Source: Hafnia psychrotolerans (GTDB lineage: Bacteria > Pseudomonadota > Gammaproteobacteria > Enterobacterales > Enterobacteriaceae). From it: DNA of 64,000 nucleotides. Positions 1-9,872 of this stretch are shown in pieces (within the stretch, counting starts at the first letter, position 1; the number at the start of each line of letters is the position of its first letter). The translations under genes were made by a program, and so were the position numbers. The DNA lies in the NCBI RefSeq assembly GCF_014639435.1, contig NZ_BMFZ01000003.1, forward strand, positions 372,001 to 436,000, in the 5' to 3' direction. The notes below the pieces were generated by a model that worked only from the letters and a program-made list of their open reading frames with translations, did not search any database and had not been told where the DNA came from.

Positions 1-617
1 GTGGCGGACGGGTGATCGTCGAAGGACTGGTTAAATTTGATTTCGAAATTACGCTGTTGACCATTAGCGCCATTGACGGGATTCATTTCTGTGCCCCTAT
101 CGGTCACCGCCAGGAAGATGGCGACTATCGCGAATCCTGGCAACCGCAGCAGATGAGTGAACTGGCACTTCAGCGCGCCAAAGAGATCTCAGCCAACGTG
201 GTGAATGCTCTGGGCGGTAAAGGGTTGTTTGGCGTTGAACTGTTTATTTGTGGCGATGACGTAATATTCAGTGAAGTCTCTCCGCGCCCACACGACACAG
301 GAATGGTGACGCTGATTTCTCAGGATCTGTCTGAATTCGCCCTGCATGTCCGTGCCTTCCTGGGATTGCCTATCGGACTGATCCGCCAGTTTGGTCCGGC
401 AGCCTCCGCCGTCATCTTGCCAGAACTGAGCAGCAACAATGTCTCGTTTAGCGGGCTGGAACATGCGCTAGTAGGGTCAAATCAGGTGCGTTTATTTGGC
501 AAACCGGAAATTAACGGTAAACGCCGTCTGGGTGTGGCGTTGTCCATTGGAGACAGCGTTGAGCAAGCGGTTGAAACAGCGAAGCTGGCTGCTGCTGCTG
601 TGATCGTGAAAGGCTGA
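1..617 (+). CDS. purT: Formate-dependent GAR transformylase PurT (3' part)
   Basis: The reading frame is open from the window edge, so only the C-terminal half (about 205 residues) is present. PurT makes formyl-GAR from GAR, formate and ATP in purine synthesis and is an ATP-grasp enzyme. The segment has the ATP-grasp metal-binding end: VELFVCGD-like strand, then [17 protein letters not shown], which carries the conserved Glu, Arg and His-Asp residues. It aligns almost without gaps to the C terminus of E. coli PurT. A strong hairpin terminator follows, so it ends its transcription unit here. Confidence 0.97.
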   Translation, partial: GGRVIVEGLVKFDFEITLLTISAIDGIHFCAPIGHRQEDGDYRESWQPQQMSELALQRAKEISANVVNALGGKGLFGVELFICGDDVIFSEVSPRPHDTGMVTLISQDLSEFALHVRAFLGLPIGLIRQFGPAASAVILPELSSNNVSFSGLEHALVGSNQVRLFGKPEINGKRRLGVALSIGDSVEQAVETAKLAAAAVIVKG

Positions 618-642
618 TTTTTCACCTCAGACTCAATGTCAT

Positions 643-671
643 AAAAACGGGCCTGCAAAAGGCCCGTTTTT
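643..671 (+). terminator. Rho-independent terminator of purT
   Basis: A GC-rich stem (ACGGGCC / GGCCCGT) with loop TGCAAAA sits 25 bases after the purT stop. It has A-rich and T-rich flanks on both sides, so it can also serve the convergent yoaH gene. Confidence 0.9.
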
Positions 672-704
672 AAATAACGAATGTAGAATCAGAAAGTGTG
701 TAGG

Positions 705-884
705 TTATTCGTCTTCATCGTCAAAAATAGCGGTAACACGATCGCCTTTATGCTTTGAGCGAATTTCCTCTGCTACTGTGGCAATGGCTTCGCCACTGCT
801 CATTCCGCCCGCCATCATTTCACGGATACGGTCGGCGGCCTGTTCCTGTTCGCTGTGTGAAAGTGAAGGCATACCTGCAAGCAT
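705..884 (-). CDS. yoaH: UPF0181 small protein YoaH
   Basis: This ORF encodes 59 residues, the same length as E. coli YoaH. It starts [20 protein letters not shown], keeps the [13 protein letters not shown] core of the family, and ends in an acidic DDEDE tail. The function is unknown. An SD-like GGACA lies just upstream of the ATG. It is divergent from pabB and convergent with purT, the same arrangement as in E. coli. A longer plus-strand frame runs antisense through it but is only an upstream extension of the pabB frame. Confidence 0.92.
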   Translation of the reverse strand: MLAGMPSLSHSEQEQAADRIREMMAGGMSSGEAIATVAEEIRSKHKGDRVTAIFDDEDE

Positions 885-1093
885 GGGGGTGTCCTGTTTC
901 TGGGTTATTTCATGAATTCGGATGGCAGTTGCGCTATCTCAGCACAACCAACATGATTGACCGGACAGTATATACCCAAAATCATTTGAGTACAGGATAC
1001 AAGGTATACCCCGTCTTCCGCTGGTCTATGCGGCAGAAATCTATGCTAGGATCAGAACCTGTCCTGCAATTATCCAGAATCGTGAAGTCTGCC

Positions 1094-2461
1094 ATGCAAC
1101 CTGCTCATTCTATTACATTTTATTCGCTGGATCACCAGCCTGACGCCCTGCTCACGCGGTTTGCACCGCTCGCTTCACAGCCATGGGCGATGCTCCTGCA
1201 TTCCGGTTCCGCGCAGCATGCGCATAACCGATTTGATATCCTGGTCGCCGATCCGCTGATTAAACTGACTACGCGGGGAGCAAAAACCGAAATCGTCTCG
1301 CAGCAGGGCACGCTCTTCAGTGAAGATGACCCTTTTATGTTGCTGGAACAGCAGTTGGCGCAATGCGGTTTACAGGCTGAGCCTCATCCCGACCTGCCGT
1401 TTCTAGGCGGCGCACTCGGCCTGTTTGGCTACGATCTTGGGCGTCGTATTGAAACTCTGCCGGTCATGGCCAGGCAGGATATTCACTTACCGGACATGGC
1501 GGTGGGGATTTATGATTGGGCATTGGTGGCCGATCATCATTTACAACGTCTGACGCTGGTTTGCCATGGTGATCTTCAGGCGCGGCTACACTGGCTGGAA
1601 GGATTTTCAATCCCTACTGAGCCCGAAGCATTTAAGTTAAATAGTGACTGGCAGGCAAACATGAACCGTGAACAATACGGCGAAAAATTCCGTCAGATCC
1701 AAGCATACCTGCACAGCGGTGACTGCTACCAAATCAATCTGGCACAGCGTTTTTCCAGCCGCTACTCTGGGAATGAATGGCAGGCATTTCTCCGGCTGAA
1801 CGCGGCTAACTGCGCGCCTTTCTCGGCATTTATTCGCCTGGAAGATAATACGGTTATGAGCTTTTCGCCAGAACGATTCCTGTGGCTGGAGGATCACCAG
1901 GTAGAAACCCGGCCAATCAAAGGCACGCTTCCAAGACTGGAGGATCCTCAAGCTGATATCCGACAGGCGCAGCGCCTTGCCGCTTCAGAAAAAGATCGCG
2001 CTGAAAACCTCATGATTGTTGACTTGATGCGTAATGATCTCGGGCGCGTTGCGACCCCTGGCAGCGTGCGCGTGCCTGAACTGTTTGTCGTTGAACCTTT
2101 CCCCGCAGTGCATCATCTGGTCAGTACCATCACGGCTCAATTACCGCCAGAGTGCCACGCCAGCCAACTGTTACGTGCCTGCTTCCCCGGAGGTTCAATT
2201 ACTGGCGCACCTAAAATTCGCGCCATGCAAATTATCGAAGAGCTTGAACCGCACCGTCGCAACGCCTACTGCGGGAGCATCGCTTATATCAGTTGCTGCG
2301 GCACCATGGACAGTAATATCACCATCCGCACTCTGCTGACCGAGCGTGGAAATATTTATTGTTGGGCTGGAGGTGGGATCGTGGCCGACAGCGAAGAGCA
2401 GGCCGAATATCAGGAAACTTTCGATAAGATCGCCCGCATTTTACCGCAATTAGAAGAGTAG
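1094..2461 (+). CDS. pabB: Aminodeoxychorismate synthase component I PabB
   Basis: PabB aminates chorismate to 4-amino-4-deoxychorismate with ammonia from the PabA glutaminase, the first step towards p-aminobenzoate and folate. The product is 455 residues (453 in E. coli). It shows the chorismate-binding signatures [24 protein letters not shown] and GGSITGAPK, and a C terminus with AGGGIVADS. The frame is open further upstream, but the homologous N terminus begins at ATG 1094 ([11 protein letters not shown]). PabC, which finishes the pathway, lies at the other end of the window. Confidence 0.96.
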   Translation: MQPAHSITFYSLDHQPDALLTRFAPLASQPWAMLLHSGSAQHAHNRFDILVADPLIKLTTRGAKTEIVSQQGTLFSEDDPFMLLEQQLAQCGLQAEPHPDLPFLGGALGLFGYDLGRRIETLPVMARQDIHLPDMAVGIYDWALVADHHLQRLTLVCHGDLQARLHWLEGFSIPTEPEAFKLNSDWQANMNREQYGEKFRQIQAYLHSGDCYQINLAQRFSSRYSGNEWQAFLRLNAANCAPFSAFIRLEDNTVMSFSPERFLWLEDHQVETRPIKGTLPRLEDPQADIRQAQRLAASEKDRAENLMIVDLMRNDLGRVATPGSVRVPELFVVEPFPAVHHLVSTITAQLPPECHASQLLRACFPGGSITGAPKIRAMQIIEELEPHRRNAYCGSIAYISCCGTMDSNITIRTLLTERGNIYCWAGGGIVADSEEQAEYQETFDKIARILPQLEE

Positions 2462-2466
2462 CAGCC

Positions 2467-3090
2467 TTGATTAGCAACGAAACGCCGCTGGCCCCATCAC
2501 GCTACTCACCAGCAGTATTGGCGTTTATCCAACGCTTTCAGCTACAGTTACCCCCGACGTCGCCGCTTGCGGTGTGCGGGCATCGCCATGCGGCGGTGCT
2601 TATTCCGATTATCTGCCGCGAGCAACCGACGCTGTTGCTGACCCGCCGATCAGATTTTCTGCGCAAACATGCCGGCCAAGTCGCTTTCCCCGGCGGTGCT
2701 GCTGATGCATCGGATCCCTCACTGATTTATACCGCACTGCGTGAAGCACATGAAGAAGTCGCGATCCCTCCCGCTGCCGTCAATGTATTAGGGACTCTCG
2801 CACCGCTCGATAGCAGCAGCGGATTTCAGGTCACACCGGTAATTGGTCTGCTACCGATGGATGTGCCGTTACATCCCTGCCAAGATGAAGTTGCGGAGTT
2901 ATTCGAGATCCCTCTTGAAGAGGCGTTTAATTTGGCCCGCTATCACCCACTCGATATTCACCGTGGTGGGTCACATCACCGCATTTACCTATCATGGTAT
3001 CAACAGCAATTTGTCTGGGGGCTGACCGCTACCATTATTCGGCGACTCGCCGAACAGATTCGACCTGATGACATACGCATTTATGACTAA
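2467..3090 (+). CDS. nudL: Nudix hydrolase NudL (YeaB)
   Basis: The product is 207 residues (192 in E. coli) and starts with TTG only 5 bases after pabB, so the two are probably co-transcribed. It has the UPF0035-type motif LLTRRS...[12 protein letters not shown] followed by the Nudix core REAHEEVAI. The family hydrolyses nucleoside-diphosphate derivatives and CoA-like pyrophosphates. The exact substrate cannot be read from the sequence. A slightly later start is possible, because homology begins near residue 15. Confidence 0.9.
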   Translation: MISNETPLAPSRYSPAVLAFIQRFQLQLPPTSPLAVCGHRHAAVLIPIICREQPTLLLTRRSDFLRKHAGQVAFPGGAADASDPSLIYTALREAHEEVAIPPAAVNVLGTLAPLDSSSGFQVTPVIGLLPMDVPLHPCQDEVAELFEIPLEEAFNLARYHPLDIHRGGSHHRIYLSWYQQQFVWGLTATIIRRLAEQIRPDDIRIYD

Positions 3091-3294
3091 TATAGTTACA
3101 AGCTGGTCACATTTTTGATTCAAATTAATTTATTTCATGCGAAAAAAGCAACTTTCCGTCACAACCCCTTTTAGACTGTGTGTTAAGTCACGCGTAAAAC
3201 TGCGATAATCCACTATCAATTACAAATTACACAGTAAATATATCCGTACATGGCACAGATTTCAGTGTCATCCCCCAAAAAAGGAGTATTCGAC

Positions 3295-4659
3295 GTGATT
3301 AGCGTTTTCGACATGTTCAAGGTCGGGATTGGCCCTTCCAGTTCCCATACTTTGGGTCCCATGAAAGCCGGCAAACAGTTCGCTGATGACTTGCTTGAAA
3401 AGGGCATGATGCCTGACGTGACACGTGTTGCGGTAGATGTTTATGGTTCACTTTCATTGACCGGTAAAGGCCACCACACGGATATCGCCATCATTCTTGG
3501 TCTGGCGGGTAATAAACCCGATACGGTAGATATTGACGGCATTCCGCATTTTATTCGCGATGTTGAGCAGCACGAACGTTTGCCCTTAGGTCAGACGCAT
3601 CACGAAGTCGATTTTCCGCATGACAGCGGTATGGTATTCCGTGGTGAGAATCTACCCAAGCATGAAAATGCAATGCAAATCCACGCGTTTGCCGGTGATG
3701 CCCTGCTTTACAGCAAAACATATTATTCCGTTGGCGGAGGATTTATCGTCGACGATGAACACTTCGGCCAGCCGGTTCTTGATGAAGTCAGCGTGCCTTA
3801 CGCCTTCAATTCAGCCAGTGAAATGCTGGCAAAATGTAAAGAGACCGGTTTATCGCTGTCAGCACTGATGATGCAGAATGAGCTGGCACAGCACAGCAAG
3901 CAAGATATCGAACAATATTTCGAAACCATCTGGCGCACCATGCAGGCCTGTATCGATCGTGGTCTAAATACCGAAGGCGTATTGCCAGGACCGCTGCGTG
4001 TTCCACGCCGTGCCTCAGCGCTGCGCCGTATGCTAGTCTCCAATGACAAACTGTCCAATGATCCAATGAACGTGATTGACTGGGTCAATATGTTTGCATT
4101 GGCAGTAAATGAAGAAAATGCGGCAGGGGGTCGGGTGGTAACGGCACCCACTAACGGTGCCTGCGGTATTGTTCCGGCTGTGCTAGCCTATTACGACCAA
4201 TTCGTAGAGTCAGTCAGCCCGGACATTTATCTGCGCTATTTCCTGACCTGTGGGGCTATTGGCATTCTTTATAAAATGAATGCGTCAATTTCCGGTGCGG
4301 AAGTTGGCTGCCAGGGAGAAGTCGGTGTTGCATGCTCGATGGCGGCGGCAGGTTTAGCCGAATTGCTGGGCGGAAGCCCGGTTCAGGTCTGTATTGCCGC
4401 TGAGATTGGTATGGAGCACAATCTGGGACTGACCTGCGATCCCGTTGCGGGTCAGGTGCAAGTCCCCTGTATTGAACGTAACGCGATTGCTTCGGTGAAG
4501 GCCATTAACTCAGCGCGTATGGCGTTGCGCCGGACGAGTGAACCACGGGTTTCACTCGATAAAGTTATCGAAACCATGTACGAAACGGGCAAGGACATGA
4601 ATGCCAAATACCGTGAAACTTCACGCGGTGGACTGGCTATCAAAGTACAATGTGACTAA
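3295..4659 (+). CDS. sdaA: L-serine dehydratase (deaminase) SdaA
   Basis: SdaA deaminates L-serine to pyruvate and ammonia with an oxygen-sensitive [4Fe-4S] cluster. The product is 454 residues from GTG 3295, exactly the E. coli length. The start is fixed by AAGGAG nine bases upstream; an in-frame ATG at 3250 has no such site. The N terminus has GIGPSSSHT, and the C-terminal domain has the cluster-binding cysteines in the segments EVGCQGEVGVACSM, GLTCDPV and VPCIERNAIA. It is a stand-alone gene with an inverted repeat after it. Confidence 0.97.
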   Translation: MISVFDMFKVGIGPSSSHTLGPMKAGKQFADDLLEKGMMPDVTRVAVDVYGSLSLTGKGHHTDIAIILGLAGNKPDTVDIDGIPHFIRDVEQHERLPLGQTHHEVDFPHDSGMVFRGENLPKHENAMQIHAFAGDALLYSKTYYSVGGGFIVDDEHFGQPVLDEVSVPYAFNSASEMLAKCKETGLSLSALMMQNELAQHSKQDIEQYFETIWRTMQACIDRGLNTEGVLPGPLRVPRRASALRRMLVSNDKLSNDPMNVIDWVNMFALAVNEENAAGGRVVTAPTNGACGIVPAVLAYYDQFVESVSPDIYLRYFLTCGAIGILYKMNASISGAEVGCQGEVGVACSMAAAGLAELLGGSPVQVCIAAEIGMEHNLGLTCDPVAGQVQVPCIERNAIASVKAINSARMALRRTSEPRVSLDKVIETMYETGKDMNAKYRETSRGGLAIKVQCD

Positions 4660-4680
4660 TGAGTCGCACTTCTAGTCTCT

Positions 4681-4722
4681 CAGCAGGATCCCGTTTCCAT
4701 AACCAGAATCGGGATCCTGCTG
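4681..4722. terminator. 13-bp inverted repeat after sdaA
   Basis: Perfect 13-base arms (CAGCAGGATCCCG / CGGGATCCTGCTG) are separated by 16 bases, 21 bases after the sdaA stop. There is no T tract, so it may act as a 3' stabilising stem or a weak terminator. Confidence 0.6.
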
Positions 4723-4785
4723 CAGAAAATGTTTAATACAGTGACGTAGCGGTTAAGGTCATCTCTATAAAAGCCCCTGTATTAT

Positions 4786-4805
4786 CCGGAAAATTCATTT
4801 TCCGG
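4786..4805. repeat. Inverted repeat in the sdaA-pdeD gap
   Basis: CCGGAAAAT and ATTTTCCGG form a perfect 9-bp palindrome around TC. It lies about 180 bases before pdeD and could be a regulator site or an RNA hairpin. No family was recognised. Confidence 0.45.
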
Positions 4806-4936
4806 TCTTGCATTTGACCTCAGTGCTGCGGCATTCTGACCTGTTGGGGAAACACAGAGGTTGCGTCATCTTTTCTGGTCAATATAAAACCAATAGGCTG
4901 TGATAACCCGTAAAAGCAAGAATTAAGAGTGGATAT

Positions 4937-4957
4937 AAGTGACGATGTCACTTTTTT
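4937..4957 (+). terminator. Terminator-like hairpin in the pdeD leader
   Basis: AAGTGAC-GAT-GTCACTT followed by a T run forms a short terminator-like hairpin that ends 30 bases before the pdeD ATG. It would stop a transcript coming from the sdaA side, or attenuate pdeD. Confidence 0.55.
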
Positions 4958-4987
4958 GAAAAACATCGAAATACAAGGATTAATACG

Positions 4988-6568
4988 ATGCCTTTCAGCC
5001 AGATTTCGTTCGCGAAATATCACTACTATCGCCTGGCGCTGGCTGTAGCGATTGGACTCCTTACACTCATTCTAACGCTCGGTATCCGCATCTATGAACA
5101 AACTCGGGTGATCAGTCAGGACCAACAACGTATTGCTCGCCACACGATTCAAAAACTGGAAGCCTTGTTACAACCTGCCAATGCCGTCCCCTTCGCCCCA
5201 CTCATTCAGCCCGGTCAAAATTGTTTATCACAGCAACCCACGCTGCAACGGATGGTGTCGCTGTTACAGACACTGCGGGCTATTGCTCTGGTCAGAGATG
5301 ACAAAATCCTCTGCTCCAGTCTCATAGGTAGCGTGAGTTATGATTTCAATCAGCTATTACCCCAGTTAGCTCTTGGCGCAAGCCATCTCCAGCTTCGCAC
5401 TTCAACGCATGGGGCCGATTCCATCCCAACACTGGTGTTATGGCATCCTGATGGCTCAGATAAAGATAATGGGCTGCTTTTCGTATATAACATCGGCGTG
5501 TTGACGAATTTTCTGCTTGAACCTCAGCCACCGTATGCCCAAAGTATTGTGCTCAACGTCCTGGATAAAAGCCTGGAGTACGGCAAAAACCAGATCACGC
5601 CGCGCATTGACATGACTCAAACCCCGATCGTTTTCACACGTTCGGGCATATACGACTTCTCTGTTTCAATTTATGGTGATGATGCATCTACGCTTGCCTG
5701 GCGTGAATTACTCACACATCTGCCGCTGTCACTGCTCATCAGCCTGCTGACCGCCTTTGCTATCTACCTGCTTTCAGGCAGCCGCATCAGCCTTGCTTAT
5801 CCTATCAGCCAAGCTATTTCTCACCGGGAATTTCAGGTCTACTGTCAGCCCATTATTAACAGCGCAGACGGTCGTTGTGTCGGTATTGAAACGTTGATGC
5901 GCTGGAAAAACCATCGGGAGGAGTGGATATCACCGGATGTGTTCATTCCATTGGCTGAACAACATGGCCTGATTATTCCCCTGACCCGCTATCTGATCAA
6001 ACAAGTCGTTGAGAAACTGGCATTGTTCCCTGCCCGGTCAGATTTCTACATCAGTATTAACGTTGCCGCGCAGCACTTCAATGAGATGGTGATCGTCGAT
6101 GATATTCGTCAGTTATGGTTATCCGCAGAACCCAGATTATCACTGATGCTGGAGCTCACTGAACGCACCCACTTGCAGGAACTGACTACCGAACAGATCA
6201 GCGAACTCAAAGAGATGGGGATTATGCTGGCAATTGATGATTTCGGCACTGGGCATAGCTCACTTAGCTACCTGAAAACCCTCACTCCCGATGTGTTGAA
6301 GATCGACCAGGCCTTTACGGCCTCTATCGGAACGGATGCCATCAATGCCACCGTCACCGATACCATAATCACCCTCGCACAACGCCTGAAAGTGAAGCTG
6401 ATTGCCGAAGGTGTTGAGACCCTGGAGCAGGCTGATTATATGCGTAAGCGCAAAGTTGATGCCTTACAGGGCTACTATTTTTCCCGTCCGATGCCGATTG
6501 ATATTTTTCCATCATGGCTCGAACACTATGAAAAAGACGAAATGAATGCCTTTTCACCAGTGATCTGA
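4988..6568 (+). CDS. pdeD: c-di-GMP phosphodiesterase with CSS and EAL domains (PdeD/YoaD type)
   Basis: The protein has 526 residues. A membrane segment lies at about 16-33, followed by a periplasmic CSS-motif domain (C109-S-S, with another Cys at 80), a second membrane segment at about 244-263, and an EAL domain from about 273 to 520. The EAL domain keeps the catalytic signatures SINVAAQHF, LELTERTH, AIDDFGTGHSSLSYL, LKIDQAF, AEGVET and QGYYFSRPMP, so it should be active. The namesake motif reads ETL instead of EAL (301-303), a tolerated variant. The position between sdaA and yoaE matches E. coli pdeD. In the family, periplasmic Cys oxidation state controls activity. Confidence 0.9.
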   Translation: MPFSQISFAKYHYYRLALAVAIGLLTLILTLGIRIYEQTRVISQDQQRIARHTIQKLEALLQPANAVPFAPLIQPGQNCLSQQPTLQRMVSLLQTLRAIALVRDDKILCSSLIGSVSYDFNQLLPQLALGASHLQLRTSTHGADSIPTLVLWHPDGSDKDNGLLFVYNIGVLTNFLLEPQPPYAQSIVLNVLDKSLEYGKNQITPRIDMTQTPIVFTRSGIYDFSVSIYGDDASTLAWRELLTHLPLSLLISLLTAFAIYLLSGSRISLAYPISQAISHREFQVYCQPIINSADGRCVGIETLMRWKNHREEWISPDVFIPLAEQHGLIIPLTRYLIKQVVEKLALFPARSDFYISINVAAQHFNEMVIVDDIRQLWLSAEPRLSLMLELTERTHLQELTTEQISELKEMGIMLAIDDFGTGHSSLSYLKTLTPDVLKIDQAFTASIGTDAINATVTDTIITLAQRLKVKLIAEGVETLEQADYMRKRKVDALQGYYFSRPMPIDIFPSWLEHYEKDEMNAFSPVI

Positions 6569-6581
6569 ACCTGATTAGAAT

Positions 6582-6606
6582 AAAAAAACGGCGACCGAAG
6601 TCGCCG
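6582..6606 (-). terminator. Terminator of yoaE with TTCG loop
   Basis: On the minus strand, CGGCGAC-TTCG-GTCGCCG is followed by seven T. It lies between the convergent genes pdeD and yoaE. Confidence 0.92.
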
Positions 6607-6637
6607 CAGGCACTAGATAACACGTGAGATATCAGGC

Positions 6638-8194
6638 TCACTCACCTTCATCCCACTCGTTCATTTTGGCTTTGGTTATGCGAACCCGGTCAATGCGGTA
6701 CTCCGATACGTCGATGATTTCAAAAGTCAGCGGTGGCAAGGAGATAATTTCTCCGGCCTCAGGCATCTGCCCTGACTGAGCAAGTAAGAAACCGGCCAGA
6801 GAGGCATAATCAGCCGTTGGGCTGACCAGATCGTCCGTATCCAGTAGTTGTTGCAATAAGTGCAGATCAGTACCGCCCTTGGCAATCCAGCCATCACCGT
6901 CAACGATCAGATCCGGAGTTTCATCCTCATCAGGGAACTCACCGGCAATCGCCTCAAGAACATCCAACGGTGTGACCAATCCCTGAATGACGCCAAACTC
7001 GTTGCCCACCACCACTAAACGCCCTCTTGCTCTGCGCAATACCGCCAGTAGATTGATAACATCCATGGTTTCCGGCACAACAATCGGCGGCGTTTTCTCC
7101 GCGAATGCCACAATATTTTCACCGTTTTCCAATGCCACCAGCAGATCTTTGGCACGCACGACGCCAATTACGTCATCCAGCGAGTGGCGGCAAATTGGGA
7201 ATAAGCTATGAGGTGTGTCCAGTAGTTGCAATCGAATCTCAGCCGGCGAGCGCTCACTGTCGACCCAAGAGATCTCAGTGCGCGGCGTCATGATGCTGCG
7301 CAGAGAACGTGAGGCCAGGGTCAGAACACCGCTTATCATATGACGCTCTTCTTCGGCAAAGGTCTCCGACGCACGCTGAGAAGACTCCTCTGCATGGTTC
7401 TCATCCTGATTCTGGCGCTTGCCGCCCATCAGCCGCTGAATAGCCTCTGCAGTGCGTTCACGCAAAGGACGGTTTGACTGACTCTTAAGGAAGTTTCTGC
7501 GGGCAATCTGATTAAATAACTCAATCAGAATTGAGAAACCAATGGCCGCGTACAGGTATCCTTTCGGAATATGGAAGCCAAAACCTTCTGCGATCAGACT
7601 CAGGCCGATCATCAACAAGAAGCTTAGACAGAGTACGACCACGGTCGGATGATTGTTCACAAAGCGCGTCAGCGATTTGGAGGCCAATAGCATCACCCCC
7701 ATGGCGATCACCACCGCCGTCATCATAACCGCCAGATTATTCACCATCCCGACGGCGGTTATCACCGCATCGAGCGAGAACACAGCATCTAACACTACAA
7801 TCTGGGCCACTACTGACCAAAAACTGGCATAACCACGATTATGACCCCCATGGCTTTCCTGCCCTTCCAACCGCTCATGCAATTCAGTCGTGGCTTTGAA
7901 CAACAGGAATATGCCCCCCAAAAGCAAAATGAGGTCACGACCTGAGAAACTGAACTGCGCAATGCTAAACAACGGTGTCGTCAGCTTGACCATCCATGAA
8001 ATAAGCGATAACAGGCCAAGACGCATGATCAGAGCAAGAGACAAACCGATGATACGGGCTTTGTCGCGCTGCTTCGGTGGCAGTTTGTCGGCCAGGATGG
8101 CAATAAACACCAAATTGTCGATGCCCAAGACAATTTCAAGTACAACCAAAGTCAATAAACCGACCCAAATCGACGGGTCCATTAAAAATTCCAT
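6638..8194 (-). CDS. yoaE: TerC/CBS/CorC-domain inner membrane protein YoaE
   Basis: The product has 518 residues, the E. coli YoaE length. The N-terminal 230 residues form a TerC-type membrane domain with about seven hydrophobic segments and the acidic signature [12 protein letters not shown]. After a linker come two CBS repeats (about 290-410) and a C-terminal CorC_HlyC domain (about 430-515). It is predicted to be a metal or ion transport-related membrane protein, but the substrate is not established. It is transcribed away from manX, and the 612-bp gap between them carries the man control region. Confidence 0.92.
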   Translation of the reverse strand: MEFLMDPSIWVGLLTLVVLEIVLGIDNLVFIAILADKLPPKQRDKARIIGLSLALIMRLGLLSLISWMVKLTTPLFSIAQFSFSGRDLILLLGGIFLLFKATTELHERLEGQESHGGHNRGYASFWSVVAQIVVLDAVFSLDAVITAVGMVNNLAVMMTAVVIAMGVMLLASKSLTRFVNNHPTVVVLCLSFLLMIGLSLIAEGFGFHIPKGYLYAAIGFSILIELFNQIARRNFLKSQSNRPLRERTAEAIQRLMGGKRQNQDENHAEESSQRASETFAEEERHMISGVLTLASRSLRSIMTPRTEISWVDSERSPAEIRLQLLDTPHSLFPICRHSLDDVIGVVRAKDLLVALENGENIVAFAEKTPPIVVPETMDVINLLAVLRRARGRLVVVGNEFGVIQGLVTPLDVLEAIAGEFPDEDETPDLIVDGDGWIAKGGTDLHLLQQLLDTDDLVSPTADYASLAGFLLAQSGQMPEAGEIISLPPLTFEIIDVSEYRIDRVRITKAKMNEWDEGE

Positions 8195-8806
8195 ATCAGG
8201 CCTCGCTATGAGTAGAAGGAGAAAGACGACGCAATACGTTCCTATCAGACATTGTCTGAGGAAGATGATCAGCGGAGATCAGTGGGAGCGTTTTCAATGC
8301 GACGATAACCCGACCTGAAGAGGTGAAATTGTCGGAAAAAAGAGGTGAGAAAAGAGAAGATAAGTGACGTCGATGACAGTCCATAGGGAGGGCTGGGGCC
8401 CGGTACTCCTGTTCAATTGTTGGGAGAGTCACTCTATCAGTAATTATTAAACCGGAAAAGAGTGTTTTTTTACAAGCAGCATCGTTTTGTAACACCTATG
8501 CTGTTTTTACCAGCAATGTGTTACTGCACTCACTGCAGGTCTTTCAATAGCAGACCAAAGTCACAAAATTTATTTTTTCACAGACTAAAATAAATCGGGT
8601 CGTACAACCTGTTGAGGTTTTACCACACAACTTTTTATTGTTTATCAGAAAGTAAGACTTTACACACAAGGAAGTTCTGAGCCAGCCACTCAAAGAGCAT
8701 TATGTAAGGACAGCAAGCGTTCGCTGAAGGAATATAAAGCGGCGAATGTCATCAGCACCATCACTAATGTGCATAACCCTTTATGGGTTAACAGAGGAGG
8801 TAGCGA
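8195..8806. promoter_or_regulatory. yoaE-manX divergent control region
   Basis: This 612-bp stretch holds the start regions of two divergent genes and a likely Mlc operator at 8568-8595. No convincing gene was found. The longest minus-strand frame (8196-8495) lacks family similarity. Confidence 0.6.
8568..8595. promoter_or_regulatory. Probable Mlc (DgsA) operator of manXYZ
   Basis: ATTTATTTT and AAAATAAAT form perfect 9-bp arms around a 10-base spacer. Read on the minus strand, the centre is TCTGTG, as in the known E. coli manX Mlc site. Mlc represses glucose and mannose PTS genes when glucose is absent. The assignment rests on sequence resemblance and gene context. Confidence 0.7.
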
Positions 8807-9778
8807 GTGAGTATTGCTATTATCATCGGCACGCATGGGTCAGCAGCTGAACAGCTTCTGAAAACGGCGGAAATGATTTTAGGTGAACAGGATAACGTCG
8901 CCTTTATTGATTTCGTTCCCGGCGAAAATGCCGAAACATTGATTGAGAAATATACGGCAAAACTGGGCGGACTTGATACCAGTAGCGGTGTTCTTTTTCT
9001 GGTGGATACCTGGGGCGGGAGTCCGTTCAATGCCGCCAGCCGCATCGTTATCGATAAAGAAAACTATGAAGTTGTCACCGGGGTCAATATCCCTATGTTG
9101 ACGGAAACCTTCATGGCCCGCGATGACAATCCCACGTTTGCAGAATTAGTCGCCATCGCTGTTGAAACTGGACGTATCGGTGTCAAAGCCCTGAAAACAC
9201 CTGAGCCTGAAGCGCCTGCCGCTGTGACTCAACCCGCAGCTACAAAACCTAAAGCTGCCGCTCCCGCTAAAGCGTTAGGTCCAAACGATCATATGAAAAT
9301 TGGTCTGGCCCGTATTGATGACCGTTTGATACATGGTCAGGTTGCGACTCGCTGGACCAAAGAAACCAACGTGAATCGTATTATTGTTGTGAGTGATGAA
9401 GTTGCGGCTGATCACATGCGTAAAACATTGCTGACTCAGGTTGCCCCTCCGGGCGTCACAGCACATGTTGTTGATGTTGATAAAGCTATTCGCGTCTACA
9501 ACAACCCCAAATATGCTGCCGATCGCGTCATGTTGTTATTCACTAACCCAACAGACGTTCTGCGCGTTGTTGAAGGTGGAGTCAACATCACTTCGGTGAA
9601 TATCGGCGGTATGGCATTCCGTCAGGGTAAAACTCAAGTGAATAATGCCGTTTCCCTCGATAAAAAAGACATCGAAGCATTCAATCAATTGAATGCAAAG
9701 GGTATTGAGCTTGAGGTGCGAAAAGTCTCTTCCGACTCACGCCTGAAGATGATGGATCTCATTAATAAGATGAATTAA
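8807..9778 (+). CDS. manX: Mannose PTS enzyme IIAB (ManX)
   Basis: ManX is the cytoplasmic phosphotransfer subunit of the mannose/glucose/glucosamine PTS permease. It has 323 residues and a GTG start behind a strong AGGAGG. The IIA domain (1-130) has phospho-acceptor His10 in GTHG. An Ala/Pro-rich linker (131-160) leads to the IIB domain with the second phospho-His at 176 in DDRLIHGQV. First gene of manXYZ. Confidence 0.97.
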   Translation: MSIAIIIGTHGSAAEQLLKTAEMILGEQDNVAFIDFVPGENAETLIEKYTAKLGGLDTSSGVLFLVDTWGGSPFNAASRIVIDKENYEVVTGVNIPMLTETFMARDDNPTFAELVAIAVETGRIGVKALKTPEPEAPAAVTQPAATKPKAAAPAKALGPNDHMKIGLARIDDRLIHGQVATRWTKETNVNRIIVVSDEVAADHMRKTLLTQVAPPGVTAHVVDVDKAIRVYNNPKYAADRVMLLFTNPTDVLRVVEGGVNITSVNIGGMAFRQGKTQVNNAVSLDKKDIEAFNQLNAKGIELEVRKVSSDSRLKMMDLINKMN

Positions 9779-9872
9779 TAAACTCAGCGAATTAAAACAA
9801 CAGATTCCCTCAACGTTATCTGTTTTTGACGAGCTTATTTTACTCAGCGTTTTTGGTCATAGGAGAAGTGCA

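Noticed and set aside
8196-8495. 99-codon minus-strand frame between yoaE and manX
   Set aside because: No ribosome site or family pattern; it covers the control region upstream of yoaE.
8515-8533. Possible CRP site TGTGT-N6-ACTCA upstream of manX
   Set aside because: Only about half the consensus positions match; too weak to claim although E. coli manX is CRP-activated.
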